The translations under genes were made by a program, and so were the position numbers. The notes under the pieces are model-generated. The model worked only from the letters and a program-made list of their open reading frames with translations. It did no database searches and had not been told where the DNA came from. Source: Firmicutes bacterium HGW-Firmicutes-15 (GTDB lineage: Bacteria; Bacillota; Syntrophomonadia; Syntrophomonadales; Syntrophomonadaceae). From it: a stretch of DNA of 64,000 nt. The stretch covers positions 1-64,000 of the forward strand of contig PHAA01000010.1 of the NCBI GenBank assembly GCA_002840245.1, given 5' to 3'. Below, one piece after another: positions 55,851 to 64,000 of the stretch (positions are counted from its first letter, which is position 1; each line of letters begins with the position of its first letter).

Positions 55851-56275
55851 ATATGTATATTTATATGCTTTTGCTACCTTTCGGAAATGCTCGCCAAATA
55901 ATTAATGCATTATAACCAGAATATGCTTTTTCCGTTGGAAATTGATCCAATTGCTTCATTGTGTCATAGTTACTATGATCTTATGAGTATATAAACCTAT
56001 TAAATTAGGGAATAAAGACCCATTTTAGTAAATAATGAAATTGCTACTGGTATCATAAATAAATTAAGGTTATTATTACAAAATAAAAGAAGGAAAAACA
56101 ATAATGTCAAAGAATATATTCTTTAGTATAAGAATAACATAATAACTGACATAATTTGCTTATTTAAAGCAGATATATACAATTAATTTATTAGTTAATT
56201 ATATGTATAGCAGGAATTTGCGTGCAGTGCAGCGAAATTACATGAAGAATGGCAAGGATTGTTGTAAGGGGTGAT
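55851..56275 (+). other. AT-rich gap between codY and flgB
   Basis: 425 bases, strongly AT-rich, with no plausible coding frame. A possible promoter (below) and a small AAAGAATATATTCTTT palindrome near 56110 are the only structures seen. No clear codY terminator and no AATTTTCWGAAAATT-type CodY box were found. Confidence 0.5.
56156..56183 (+). promoter_or_regulatory. possible fla/che operon promoter
   Basis: TTGCTT, 16-bp spacer, TACAAT, about 90 bases before flgB. A sigma-A-like match of moderate quality. Confidence 0.35.
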
Positions 56276-56710
56276 ATGTTGCTGGAAAAGATTTTTAATT
56301 CAAAAACCCAGATAATATTAAATAAGGCTATGGATTCAGCTAGTGCTAGAACTGACGTAATCGCTAACAATATTGCCAATGTGGATACCCCGGGATTTAA
56401 ACGCAGTGAGCTCATCTTTGAAGAAAAACTTAACCAGATTCTAGATAGTCAGGCCAATACTGGCAATGACAAACTTCGGACTACAAATAAGCGGCATATT
56501 CAGATCGGGCAAGCCCCTATGGATTTAGAGGGCTTTGAACCGGAGATTAGAAAACTAGAAGACTTGAGTTATAGGAACGATGAAAACAATGTTGATATTG
56601 ATGTGGAAAATGCTAATATGACCAAGAATAAAGTTTTTTATGACTCAATGGCTCAGAGCATGAGTAATGAAATCAAGCTACTCAGAATGGCTATTACCGG
56701 GAGGGGGTAA
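56276..56710 (+). CDS. flgB: flagellar basal-body rod protein FlgB
   Basis: A 144-residue proximal rod protein. NKAMDSASARTDVIANNIAN with VDTPGFKRSE is the rod/hook N-terminal motif, and the C-terminal helix DSMAQSMSNEIKLLRMAITG mediates assembly. ATG after AAGGGGTGAT. First gene of the fla/che operon, placed after codY as in B. subtilis. Confidence 0.95.
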   Translation: MLLEKIFNSKTQIILNKAMDSASARTDVIANNIANVDTPGFKRSELIFEEKLNQILDSQANTGNDKLRTTNKRHIQIGQAPMDLEGFEPEIRKLEDLSYRNDENNVDIDVENANMTKNKVFYDSMAQSMSNEIKLLRMAITGRG

Positions 56711-56715
56711 CTCAA

Positions 56716-57168
56716 ATGAGTTTTCTTAACAGCATTGATGTTAGTGCATCTGGGCTAACGGCTCAAAGATTAAGGATGGATACCATCGCCAGCAATATGG
56801 CCAATGTGGAAACTACGCGCGTAGCCAATGGGCAAGGACCCTACCGCAGGCATGTGGTGGTATTTGAGGCTCAGGACAACCAGCCTAAAGGAAAATTTAA
56901 AAGTGCCCTGCAGGATCAATTGCTAGCCTTATCGGGAGTCAAGGTAAAGGAAATTAGGCAATTAGGGGAAGATGAAGCCCCATTTAGAAAGGTATATGAA
57001 CCATCCAACCCTGATGCTGATGCCCAGGGTTACGTAAATTATCCTAATGTAAATGTGGTTGAAGAAATGATAAATATGATATCAGCTACTCGGGCCTTTG
57101 AAGCCAATTCCAAGGTAATTGAAGCCAGCCGGGCTATGGCTATGCGAGCCCTGGATATAGGGAGATAG
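56716..57168 (+). CDS. flgC: flagellar basal-body rod protein FlgC
   Basis: 150 residues. N-terminal DVSASGLTAQRLRMDTIASN and NMANVETTR; C-terminal PNVNVVEEMINMISATRAFEAN, the standard rod signature. Separated from flgB by 5 bases, with SD GGGAGGGGG overlapping the flgB end. Confidence 0.96.
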   Translation: MSFLNSIDVSASGLTAQRLRMDTIASNMANVETTRVANGQGPYRRHVVVFEAQDNQPKGKFKSALQDQLLALSGVKVKEIRQLGEDEAPFRKVYEPSNPDADAQGYVNYPNVNVVEEMINMISATRAFEANSKVIEASRAMAMRALDIGR

Positions 57169-57179
57169 GAGGAAGTATA

Positions 57180-57494
57180 GTGGAAATTGGTTCATTAGAT
57201 ACCGGCATGATATCAGCATTTAATCTGGATGACAAAGCGGTCCAGGAAGTAAAGCCTCTTACCAGTGATAAACAGTTAGGATTTATGGATTATTTAAAGA
57301 GTGCCCTGGGAGAGGTGGATGGCTTGCAAAAGGAAGCCGCAGCCAGTGCTGATAAGCTTGCCTTGGGGAATGAGGCTTATCTACATAATACCATGATTGC
57401 TTATGAAAAGGCCAATTTGGCGCTGCAACTCACGATAGAGGTTAGAAACAGGGTTGTAGAAGCATATCAAGAAATTACCCGCATGCAGATGTAA
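57180..57494 (+). CDS. fliE: hook-basal body protein FliE
   Basis: A 104-residue adaptor between the MS ring and the rod. The C-terminal motif NTMIAYEKANLALQLTIEVR and RVVEAYQEITRMQ is diagnostic. GTG start after AGGAGGAAG. Confidence 0.94.
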   Translation: MEIGSLDTGMISAFNLDDKAVQEVKPLTSDKQLGFMDYLKSALGEVDGLQKEAAASADKLALGNEAYLHNTMIAYEKANLALQLTIEVRNRVVEAYQEITRMQM

Positions 57495-57514
57495 TTTAGG
57501 TTGGGAGTTGTACA

Positions 57515-59152
57515 ATGGAAAAGATTTTAGACCAATTGAAGCAAGCGGGAGCAAAAATTCGAGATCTTTGGGCTGAGAGTAATTTAAATAGGAAGTTAAT
57601 TTTTGCCGGGGCAATTATCTTTATAGTGATTGCTGCCTCGGTTTTATTTGTTGGGAACAATTCTGTTCCCTATGAAGTGCTATATACAGAATTAGGAGAA
57701 AAAGACGCATCGGCAATTGTTGCCAAGCTGGATGAATACAAAACCCCATATGAATTGGATAATAACGGTACTACAATATTAGTATCTCCAACTGATAAAT
57801 ACACGACTCGTCTCAAATTAGCTGGAGCCAATTTACCAATGGGAGTAGCGGGTCTTGAATTATTTCAAACGAATAACTTTGGTGAAACCCAGACTGATAA
57901 AAAGGTGAAATACCAGATGGCCATGCAGGGTGAACTGGCCCGCACCATTCAGAGTCTAGAAAAAGTGAAAGCAGCCCGGGTACATCTGGTAATTCCCGAA
58001 AAGACTCTTTTTTCTGATAAAGAGGAATTGCCAAGCGCATCGGTGGCGATAACCACCAAGGATGAAACCAAGCTGACTCCACAGGAAGTCCAAGGAATTA
58101 TAAACCTAATTGCTAACTCAGTGGAAGGGTTGGATCCCAAAAAGGTAGTAATTGTTGATCATAACGGAAATTTAATCTCGGACAATCTTCCTCAAAAAGG
58201 TACTACGACTGAAACTTTGGCCAGCCAAATGGCGATGAAGAAAGAAATTGAAAAAGAAAAGCAGTTAGCAATTCAGAGCATGCTAGATAGTGCGCTGGGC
58301 AAGAACAATTCGGTGGTACGCGTAAGTGCTGAATTAAATTTTAATGATAAAGAGCAAACGAGTGAAACATATACCCATGACCCGGAGGGGTCTTTTACCC
58401 GCAGTGAACATATCATAAAAGAGGCAGGGACTGGAACGACACAAAATACCGCTGCGGTTCCTGGTACTGACACCAATATTCAGCAGTATACTCAGGTAAA
58501 TCCTAATGCCGCTTCAACCTCTACCACAGATAAAAGCGATATAACTAGAAACTATGAGATAAATAAAACCGAATCCGTTATTAAGTATTCCACGGGTGAG
58601 ACCAAATATGACTATTTGACTGTGGCTATTTTAGTTAATAATGCGGCCGCTACCCAGTCCAAACTGGGTGATACTGAGGACGCAAAGATTACTACGATTA
58701 GAAATATTGCTGCTACTGCCTCCGGACTCAAAGAAAATCGGCCTAATGAATCGGTCAGTCTAAAGGATAATATCTCAGTGGCATTCATTGATTTCTATGC
58801 AGAACCATTACCAGAGCCTCCGCCTGCCAGTGCTGTTCAGAAGATATTGAATTCACCTCTAACCCCATTTGTATTTGCAGTACTGGCACTACTTATTGTG
58901 CTTCTGGTCTGGTTGCTAATTCGCAGGAGGAAACAGCAAGAAATTGAAGAGCAGGAAAGAGAAGAAGCAGAACACGCCTTTGAAACCGTGGCAGATGAAG
59001 AAATCAGCATTGGCGATCTTCTAGAAAAGAACCTTAGCCCCGAAGAAAAGGAAAGACAGAAGATCAGGCAGGAGATAGAAAAACTAATCGAAGAAAGTCC
59101 GGAAAACGCGGCCCAGGTACTCAAGACCTGGCTAATAGAGGAACAGAGGTGA
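57515..59152 (+). CDS. fliF: flagellar MS-ring protein FliF
   Basis: 545 residues with an N-terminal TM (about 27-47), two ring-building motifs (RBM1 with YEVLYTELGEKDASAIV, RBM2 with ARTIQSLEKVKAARVHLV), a beta-collar region rich in Thr/Ser (about 280-380), a second TM (about 448-468) and a cytoplasmic tail that binds FliG (NAAQVLKTWLIEE). Start ATG after GGTTGGGAG. Confidence 0.96.
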   Translation: MEKILDQLKQAGAKIRDLWAESNLNRKLIFAGAIIFIVIAASVLFVGNNSVPYEVLYTELGEKDASAIVAKLDEYKTPYELDNNGTTILVSPTDKYTTRLKLAGANLPMGVAGLELFQTNNFGETQTDKKVKYQMAMQGELARTIQSLEKVKAARVHLVIPEKTLFSDKEELPSASVAITTKDETKLTPQEVQGIINLIANSVEGLDPKKVVIVDHNGNLISDNLPQKGTTTETLASQMAMKKEIEKEKQLAIQSMLDSALGKNNSVVRVSAELNFNDKEQTSETYTHDPEGSFTRSEHIIKEAGTGTTQNTAAVPGTDTNIQQYTQVNPNAASTSTTDKSDITRNYEINKTESVIKYSTGETKYDYLTVAILVNNAAATQSKLGDTEDAKITTIRNIAATASGLKENRPNESVSLKDNISVAFIDFYAEPLPEPPPASAVQKILNSPLTPFVFAVLALLIVLLVWLLIRRRKQQEIEEQEREEAEHAFETVADEEISIGDLLEKNLSPEEKERQKIRQEIEKLIEESPENAAQVLKTWLIEEQR

Positions 59153-59157
59153 TTTAA

Positions 59158-60177
59158 TTGGCTACCAGTACAGCGACAAAACCCCTCACTGGCAAACAAA
59201 AGGCCGCGAATTTCTTAGTTTTTTTGGGGCCGGAAAAGTCCGCCCAGCTATTCAAATATATGAATGATGAGGAAATTGAACAATTAACCTTGGAAATTGC
59301 CAATATGCGCAAGGTTTCCACTGATAAAATGGATGATATTTTCCGCGAGTTTTTTGAAATGTGCCTGGCGAGCCAGTTTATAGGGCAGGGAGGCATTGCT
59401 TATGCTCGAGAAGTCCTGGAAAAAGCTTATGGGGCAGAAAGAACAGCAGAAATAATAGGGCGAATATCTGCCTCCTTACAGGTTAGGCCCTTTGATTTTG
59501 TCCGCAAAACCGATCCTAATCAGTTACTGAATTTTATTCAGTCCGAACACCCGCAGACTATTGCTTTAATTCTGGCCTATCTGGAACCGGAAAAGGCTTC
59601 CTTAATTCTGTCTGCGCTGCCGGCTGAAAGACAGGCCGAAATAGCTAAAAGGATAGCTATTATGGACACCACTTCACCGGAAGTAATCAAGGATGTAGAG
59701 CGGGTTTTGGAAAGGAAATTATCATCAATTAGTCCGCAGGAAATGAGAACCGCGGGAGGAATCAAGTCAGTAGTAGAGATTATTAATCGTGTAGACCGCT
59801 CTACTGAGAAAACCATTATGGAATCTCTGGAGGTTCAGGATCCAGAACTGGCTGAAGAGATTAAGAAACTTATGTTTGTATTCGAAGATATTGTAATGAT
59901 AGATGATCGTTCTGTTCAGCGGGTCCTGCGCGAAGTGGAATCTCAGGATATGGCCCTCGCTCTAAAAGGTTCCAGCGCAGAAGTATCCAAAAAAATATTT
60001 TCCAATATGTCTACTCGAGCCGCCGATATGCTACGTGAGGACACCGAATTCATGGGACCGGTCAGGTTGCGTGATGTGGAGGAAGCTCAACAGCGCATCG
60101 TGAATGTTATCCGCAGATTAGAAGAGGCGGGTGAAATTGTTGTAGCACGAGGTGGAGGAGATGAGGTCATTGTCTAA
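59158..60177 (+). CDS. fliG: flagellar motor switch protein FliG
   Basis: A 339-residue rotor protein linking the MS ring and the stator. KQKAANFLVFLGPEKSAQLF start, EHPQTIALILAYLEPEKASL middle domain and the C-terminal torque helix with VQRVLREVESQDMALALKG and FMGPVRLRDVEEAQ are present. TTG start after GAGGTGAT. Confidence 0.96.
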   Translation: MATSTATKPLTGKQKAANFLVFLGPEKSAQLFKYMNDEEIEQLTLEIANMRKVSTDKMDDIFREFFEMCLASQFIGQGGIAYAREVLEKAYGAERTAEIIGRISASLQVRPFDFVRKTDPNQLLNFIQSEHPQTIALILAYLEPEKASLILSALPAERQAEIAKRIAIMDTTSPEVIKDVERVLERKLSSISPQEMRTAGGIKSVVEIINRVDRSTEKTIMESLEVQDPELAEEIKKLMFVFEDIVMIDDRSVQRVLREVESQDMALALKGSSAEVSKKIFSNMSTRAADMLREDTEFMGPVRLRDVEEAQQRIVNVIRRLEEAGEIVVARGGGDEVIV

Positions 60178-60988
60178 GATTATTAAAAAATCCGACCTGG
60201 TCCTCTCTGACCCACGCATTATTCAGTTTCTGGATATCTTGGCCATTGAGCAGGATTTCCCGGAAGTTCAAGAAATACTAATACCTGCCCTGAGTGAACT
60301 CGAGCAAGAAAAAATTGACATTGAATCGTTGAAAAAAGAAAGCCAGACGATACTTGCTGAAACTGAGCAACTAGTCATGGGATTACTGGAAAAGGCTAGA
60401 AATGAGGCGAGAAGTATTATCAGCGACGCCCAGGAAGAGGCGGAGGTAATTAGAGCCCAGGTTCAAGAAGATGCTCAAAAAATTCAGGAACAGGCAGGTA
60501 GTGAAGGCTACAGCGATGGTTTAAAAAGAGCGCATGCAGAAATAGAAGCGGATCGTCAAATGGCTATAGAGCAAAGCAAAAGCTTGATTGAGGAAGCCCG
60601 GAGGACTAAGATTGCTATCCTTGATTCGGTGGAAAACGATATTGTACACCTGGCAATGGCGATTGCCAGGAAAGTAATTGTAGCTGAGTTAAGCAGCAAT
60701 CCTCGGGCCATTGTGGATATTGTCAGACAGGCTATAAGTTTTCTGGACAATCCTTATAATGTGAGGGTTTATGTGAATCCCGCAGATCTGCAGTACTTAC
60801 TGGATTCCATTGCTAATGAAGGACTAACTGAAATAGGAAGTGCCGATCTGGAGATAGATGTAAAAGCTGATCGCAGAATAAGCAGTGGCGGATGTATAGT
60901 AGATAGCAGCACGGGCTCTGTAGACGCCCAGCTGGAGGGTCGTATACTTAAAGTAGAGGATGCTACAATGGAAGTCAGCTATGAGTAA
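60161..60988 (+). CDS. fliH: flagellar assembly protein FliH
   Basis: About 275 residues regulating the FliI export ATPase. A long coiled coil with Ala/Glu/Gln repeats (about 60-145) is followed by a C-terminal VDIVRQAISFL...RVYVNPADLQYL and ISSGGCIVDSSTGSVDAQLE domain resembling the V/F-type ATPase E/delta subunit. It overlaps the fliG end. The frame extends to GTG 60152, but ATG 60161 follows GGTGGAGG. Confidence 0.9.
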   Translation: MRSLSKIIKKSDLVLSDPRIIQFLDILAIEQDFPEVQEILIPALSELEQEKIDIESLKKESQTILAETEQLVMGLLEKARNEARSIISDAQEEAEVIRAQVQEDAQKIQEQAGSEGYSDGLKRAHAEIEADRQMAIEQSKSLIEEARRTKIAILDSVENDIVHLAMAIARKVIVAELSSNPRAIVDIVRQAISFLDNPYNVRVYVNPADLQYLLDSIANEGLTEIGSADLEIDVKADRRISSGGCIVDSSTGSVDAQLEGRILKVEDATMEVSYE

Positions 60989-62306
60989 TAAGCATGCTTT
61001 CAATCTGGAAAAACACCTGACCATTCTAGAGAAATTGAATACCTGCAACCTGAAGGGCAAGATTACTCAGGCAATAGGTTTGACTTTAGAAGCTACCGGC
61101 CCAAGGGTTAGTTTGGGAGAGCTGTGCTATGTTAAAACTAACCAGGGAGATCGGGGTATGATACCAGCTGAAGTAGTAGGCTTCAAAAACAACAAAATAC
61201 TACTAATGCCTTTGGGCAACCTGGAAGGGATTGGACCGGGCAGCGAACTATTTGCAAGCGGTAACACCCTGAGGGTTAATGTGGGTATGGGCCTCATTGG
61301 GAGGGTATTGAATGGATTAGGCGAGCCAATTGATGATCGAGAACGAATCAATTATCAAGGTGTTTACCCCGTAATGAACGCGGCACCTAATCCTTTGAAG
61401 AGAAAACGGATAAGTGAAATCCTACCGGTGGGTGTGAAAGCTATTGATGGCTTGAACACGCTAGGCAAAGGACAACGGATGGGAATATTTGCTGGCAGCG
61501 GAGTTGGCAAAAGTACCCTCATGGGAATGATAGCCAGAAACACCGAGGCTGATATAAACGTTATAGCCCTCATAGGCGAGAGAGGTCGTGAGGTCAGGGA
61601 ATTTCTTGAGAAGGATCTGGGTGAGGAAGGTTTGGCCCGCTCAGTAGTTGTTGTAGCGACCTCTGATCAACCAGCCCTGGTACGTCTCAAAGGTGCTTTT
61701 GTGGCCACAAGTATTGCCGAATATTTTCGGGATCAAGGCAAAGATGTCTTGCTTCTAATGGACTCTTTAACCCGGTTTGCTCTCGCCCAACGTGAGGTAG
61801 GCTTGGCTATAGGTGAACCACCCGCGACCAGGGGCTATACGCCGTCTGTCTTTGCGCTGATGCCGAAGCTGTTGGAAAGAGCTGGGACGTCGGAAAATGG
61901 AACCATTACCGGTCTTTATACGGTTCTAGTAGAAGGAGACGACATGAATGAGCCAGTCACAGATGCAGTACGAGGCATTGTGGATGGACATATTGTGCTT
62001 AGCAGAGCAATGGCAGATATGAATATGTATCCTGCCATAGATGTTCTTAAAAGTATTAGCCGGGTAATGATAGATATTGTTTCCAACCAACATTTGCAGG
62101 ATGCCAATCGTTTCAGATCTCTCCTGGCAATATATGAAGATGCCAAAGATTTGATCGACATTGGAGCTTATAAAAAGGGATCAAATCCCCGAGTGGATGA
62201 AGCCCTTAGGGTGATTGAGAAATGCCAGGCTTTTACTCGCCAGGATATCTATGAGGGGAGTCACCTAACTCAAACTATGCAATTCCTAGAGAGTTCTATT
62301 GCATGA
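60981..62306 (+). CDS. fliI: flagellum-specific export ATPase FliI
   Basis: A 441-residue F1-beta-like ATPase that energises type III flagellar export. Walker A FAGSGVGKSTLMGM, GERGREVREFLEKDL, Walker B VLLLMDSLTRFALAQREVGL and GEPPATRGYTPSVFA are the classic signature. The ATG at 60981 overlaps the fliH stop and aligns with the expected N terminus; the upstream frame from 60960 is discarded. Confidence 0.97.
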   Translation: MSNKHAFNLEKHLTILEKLNTCNLKGKITQAIGLTLEATGPRVSLGELCYVKTNQGDRGMIPAEVVGFKNNKILLMPLGNLEGIGPGSELFASGNTLRVNVGMGLIGRVLNGLGEPIDDRERINYQGVYPVMNAAPNPLKRKRISEILPVGVKAIDGLNTLGKGQRMGIFAGSGVGKSTLMGMIARNTEADINVIALIGERGREVREFLEKDLGEEGLARSVVVVATSDQPALVRLKGAFVATSIAEYFRDQGKDVLLLMDSLTRFALAQREVGLAIGEPPATRGYTPSVFALMPKLLERAGTSENGTITGLYTVLVEGDDMNEPVTDAVRGIVDGHIVLSRAMADMNMYPAIDVLKSISRVMIDIVSNQHLQDANRFRSLLAIYEDAKDLIDIGAYKKGSNPRVDEALRVIEKCQAFTRQDIYEGSHLTQTMQFLESSIA

Positions 62307-62320
62307 GCAGGTACAGATAA

Positions 62321-62770
62321 ATGAAACCCTTTAAGTTTAGATTACAGACTAAATTAAACATAGCCTCACGGGAGGAGCAACTAGCGAAAGAAGAAATGCA
62401 GTTGCGGGTTAGGGAGCGCGACCGTATTCAAACCGAACTAGAGGAAATAATCGACAAACAACTGGAGATGGAACAATCCATCAAGCAATTGATGCAGGAA
62501 GGTTTTTGTGTAGATAAATATTTGCTTTTTAATGACTATATCCCAGTACTTAAAGAATGCAGAACGATAAAGGAAGAAGACCTGGCTAGAGCCGAACATC
62601 ATATCGAGTCGGCTCGTATAATATTAATTGAAAAAACCAGGGAAACCCAGACACTAAGTAAACTAAGGGAAAAAGAGTGGTATATATACCTGCAGGAATT
62701 GCAAAAAGAAGAACAGAAGGTCATTGATGAAATAGCTATCAATAGCCATTACAGGAAAAACCTAGTTTAA
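62321..62770 (+). CDS. fliJ: flagellar export chaperone FliJ
   Basis: A 149-residue, almost wholly coiled-coil protein starting MKPFKFRLQTKLNIASREEQ, as FliJ does, and resembling the F1-gamma stalk. FliJ proteins are weakly conserved; size, helical content and position after fliI support the call. Confidence 0.88.
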   Translation: MKPFKFRLQTKLNIASREEQLAKEEMQLRVRERDRIQTELEEIIDKQLEMEQSIKQLMQEGFCVDKYLLFNDYIPVLKECRTIKEEDLARAEHHIESARIILIEKTRETQTLSKLREKEWYIYLQELQKEEQKVIDEIAINSHYRKNLV

Positions 62771-62785
62771 TCACGAAAGGTATGA

Positions 62786-63430
62786 ATGGGTGCCACTATG
62801 AAAGCAAAAATAAAGAAAATTGGTAAGATACTGGCGTTTATACTATTAGGAATTATCCTGGTAGCAGGTGTAGTCTGGGCTCTGCTGCATTTTAAAGTTG
62901 TGAAGCTTCCCACCTCAATCAGCAACCTTTCATCTGTGGTGGAAAAAATACCTATGGCAGATAAAATACCCTTTTTAAAACAGAGTGTTCCCAAGGATTT
63001 GCAGGAGACAGAACTACAGAAAGTTAAGCAAGAAAACGATACATTAAAGAGGAGTGCCGCCGAAAAAAAAGCCGAAATAGAAGCTCTGCAAAAGACCATG
63101 GAGGATATGGATAAGAAGCAAAAGATTGTGCAGAAAAATGGTGAGGATGCTAAAGCAGAAATTATTAGGCTCAATGAAAAGTTGCTGCTTGCAGCCAAAC
63201 CTGCTGGCAATTCTACGACCAATCAGCAGATATATAAGAACATGGCCCAGTATTTTGCAGAAATGAATGCTAAAGAAGCTGCCGATTTACTATCAAAGCT
63301 CAATGATCAGGATATTATTGGTGTCCTTGGTGCCATGGAAACTGCCCTAGCTGGTGAAATGTTACAGAAAATGCCAAGGGATAAGGCGGCTACTATTGCT
63401 AAGAAGATGCTGGTTGCCAGTCCTCAATAG
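62786..63430 (+). CDS. MotE-family protein (MgtE-N-like)
   Basis: 214 residues: N-terminal TM (about 15-36), long coiled coil (about 72-135) and a C-terminal MgtE N-domain-like segment (MAQYFAEMNAKEAADLLSKL, then MLQKMPRDKAATIAKKML). This layout matches the MotE-type protein encoded between fliJ and fliK in Firmicutes (B. subtilis ylxF), which is thought to contribute to motor or stator function. ATG 62786 follows AAAGG. Confidence 0.82.
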   Translation: MGATMKAKIKKIGKILAFILLGIILVAGVVWALLHFKVVKLPTSISNLSSVVEKIPMADKIPFLKQSVPKDLQETELQKVKQENDTLKRSAAEKKAEIEALQKTMEDMDKKQKIVQKNGEDAKAEIIRLNEKLLLAAKPAGNSTTNQQIYKNMAQYFAEMNAKEAADLLSKLNDQDIIGVLGAMETALAGEMLQKMPRDKAATIAKKMLVASPQ

Positions 63431-63484
63431 AGGAGGGGCAACTTTCATCCATATATTAGTTGGAGAAGAAAGGAGGTGAATAAA

Positions 63485-64000
63485 TTGGCGATACTTGATG
63501 TGCAGACTATGGTGAGGCGTCCTCAGGAGGGATTGGAACAAAAGAACTCAATTGAACAACGGTCTCAAAATTTAACGGAGAAGAAAAATAGTTTTTCCCA
63601 GCACTTAAAAAAGGTCAGCTTTAGGGAACTTGATCATGAATCTCGTCCACTCGTTAGAAAAGACTTACCCCCGAAAAACACTGCTTTTGAAAGATCGACC
63701 TTTGAACAAAAGGCCGATTCAATTGTGGATGCTAATGGAGAAGCCGGAAAACTGACGCCTGCGCAAGAAAAACCAAATATCCAAGAATCAGGTTCTGAAG
63801 ATGGAAAGAGTACTGAGGCTAATGAATCGGTGCAAGCTAGTGTGGAAAATGGTTCAACCCAGGAACTAGATAAGCAGTCCGAGGATGCAGGCAATGAACT
63901 GACTCCTAATTATTCAGGATTAGTCCAGCCTGAGAGGGATATTTCCATAACACCTGATAGTGAGGAAAGCAAAACTATGCCTGCCGTAGCTGTAGCAACG
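63485..64000 (+). CDS. fliK: flagellar hook-length control protein FliK, N-terminal part
   Basis: An uninterrupted 172-codon frame from the TTG at 63485, which follows AAGGAGGTGAAT, running off the window end. The translation is hydrophilic and low-complexity (Glu, Ser, Gln, Asn), typical of the FliK ruler N terminus, whose conserved C-terminal domain would lie beyond the window. The call depends on position after the MotE-like gene and on composition. Confidence 0.75.
   Translation, partial: MAILDVQTMVRRPQEGLEQKNSIEQRSQNLTEKKNSFSQHLKKVSFRELDHESRPLVRKDLPPKNTAFERSTFEQKADSIVDANGEAGKLTPAQEKPNIQESGSEDGKSTEANESVQASVENGSTQELDKQSEDAGNELTPNYSGLVQPERDISITPDSEESKTMPAVAVAT

Noticed and set aside
1..64000. 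tRNA, rRNA or CRISPR arrays
   Set aside because: No cloverleaf, rRNA core sequence or regularly spaced short repeat was recognised; a tRNAscan/CRISPR search would settle it.

Overview
The window is a chromosomal segment of a spore-forming, flagellated Firmicute of the class Clostridia. The mixture of sporulation sigma factors (spoIIGA-sigE-sigG), meso-DAP-type MurE, CodY, a B. subtilis-like xerC-hslV-hslU-codY-flgB order, a phenylacetate-CoA-ligase/ACT pair and a crotonase suggests a Syntrophomonadaceae/Peptococcaceae-like anaerobe. That placement is inference from gene content and order. No rRNA, tRNA or CRISPR was seen. TTG and GTG starts are common, and most starts here were chosen from Shine-Dalgarno (SD) spacing.

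Layout. 1-1.73 kb: a complete IS3-family (IS150-like) insertion sequence whose left end lies at the window edge. 1.8-3.3 kb: a two-P-loop ATPase, a REP-like palindrome and a 57-aa DUF896 protein. 3.5-9.2 kb: recJ, bifunctional rel and a metallo-beta-lactamase-fold hydrolase. 9.2-14.3 kb: an accessory stretch (chemoreceptor, EF-hand protein, GNAT, crotonase) containing a second partial copy of the hydrolase 3' end. 14.3-19.7 kb: DUF218 protein, hemZ, hisS, aspS. 19.75-19.93 kb: a probable 6S RNA at the position bsrA occupies in B. subtilis. 20.1-21.8 kb: paaK and a tandem ACT protein. 21.84-22.6 kb: a 770-base gene-free stretch full of large hairpins, ending in a three-repeat MraZ operator.

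22.6-42.5 kb is the division and cell-wall (dcw) cluster: mraZ, rsmH, ftsL, spoVD/ftsI, murE, murF, mraY, murD, ftsW/spoVE, murG, murC, murA, ftsQ, ylxX-type DUF881, sbp, ftsA, ftsZ. murB is absent. Its strongest oddity is a tandem duplication of the promoter-ftsQ-DUF881-sbp unit. In the upstream copy ftsQ has been reduced to two short fragments, while DUF881 and sbp stay intact. ftsA appears to start at ATT.

42.8-45.5 kb: spoIIGA, sigE, sigG and a 47-aa membrane peptide. 45.7-47.4 kb: an orphan DNA methyltransferase and a small protein. 47.6-55.9 kb: dprA, topA, trmFO, xerC, hslV, hslU, codY. 56.3-64 kb: the start of the fla/che operon (flgB, flgC, fliE, fliF, fliG, fliH, fliI, fliJ, a MotE-like protein and the 5' part of fliK, cut by the window end).

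Most of the window is conserved core. I do not see a clear-cut new defence or metabolic system. The best candidates for something undescribed are the duplicated ftsQ-DUF881-sbp block, the structured intergenic region before mraZ, the ATT start of ftsA, the orphan methyltransferase beside sporulation genes and the EF-hand protein.
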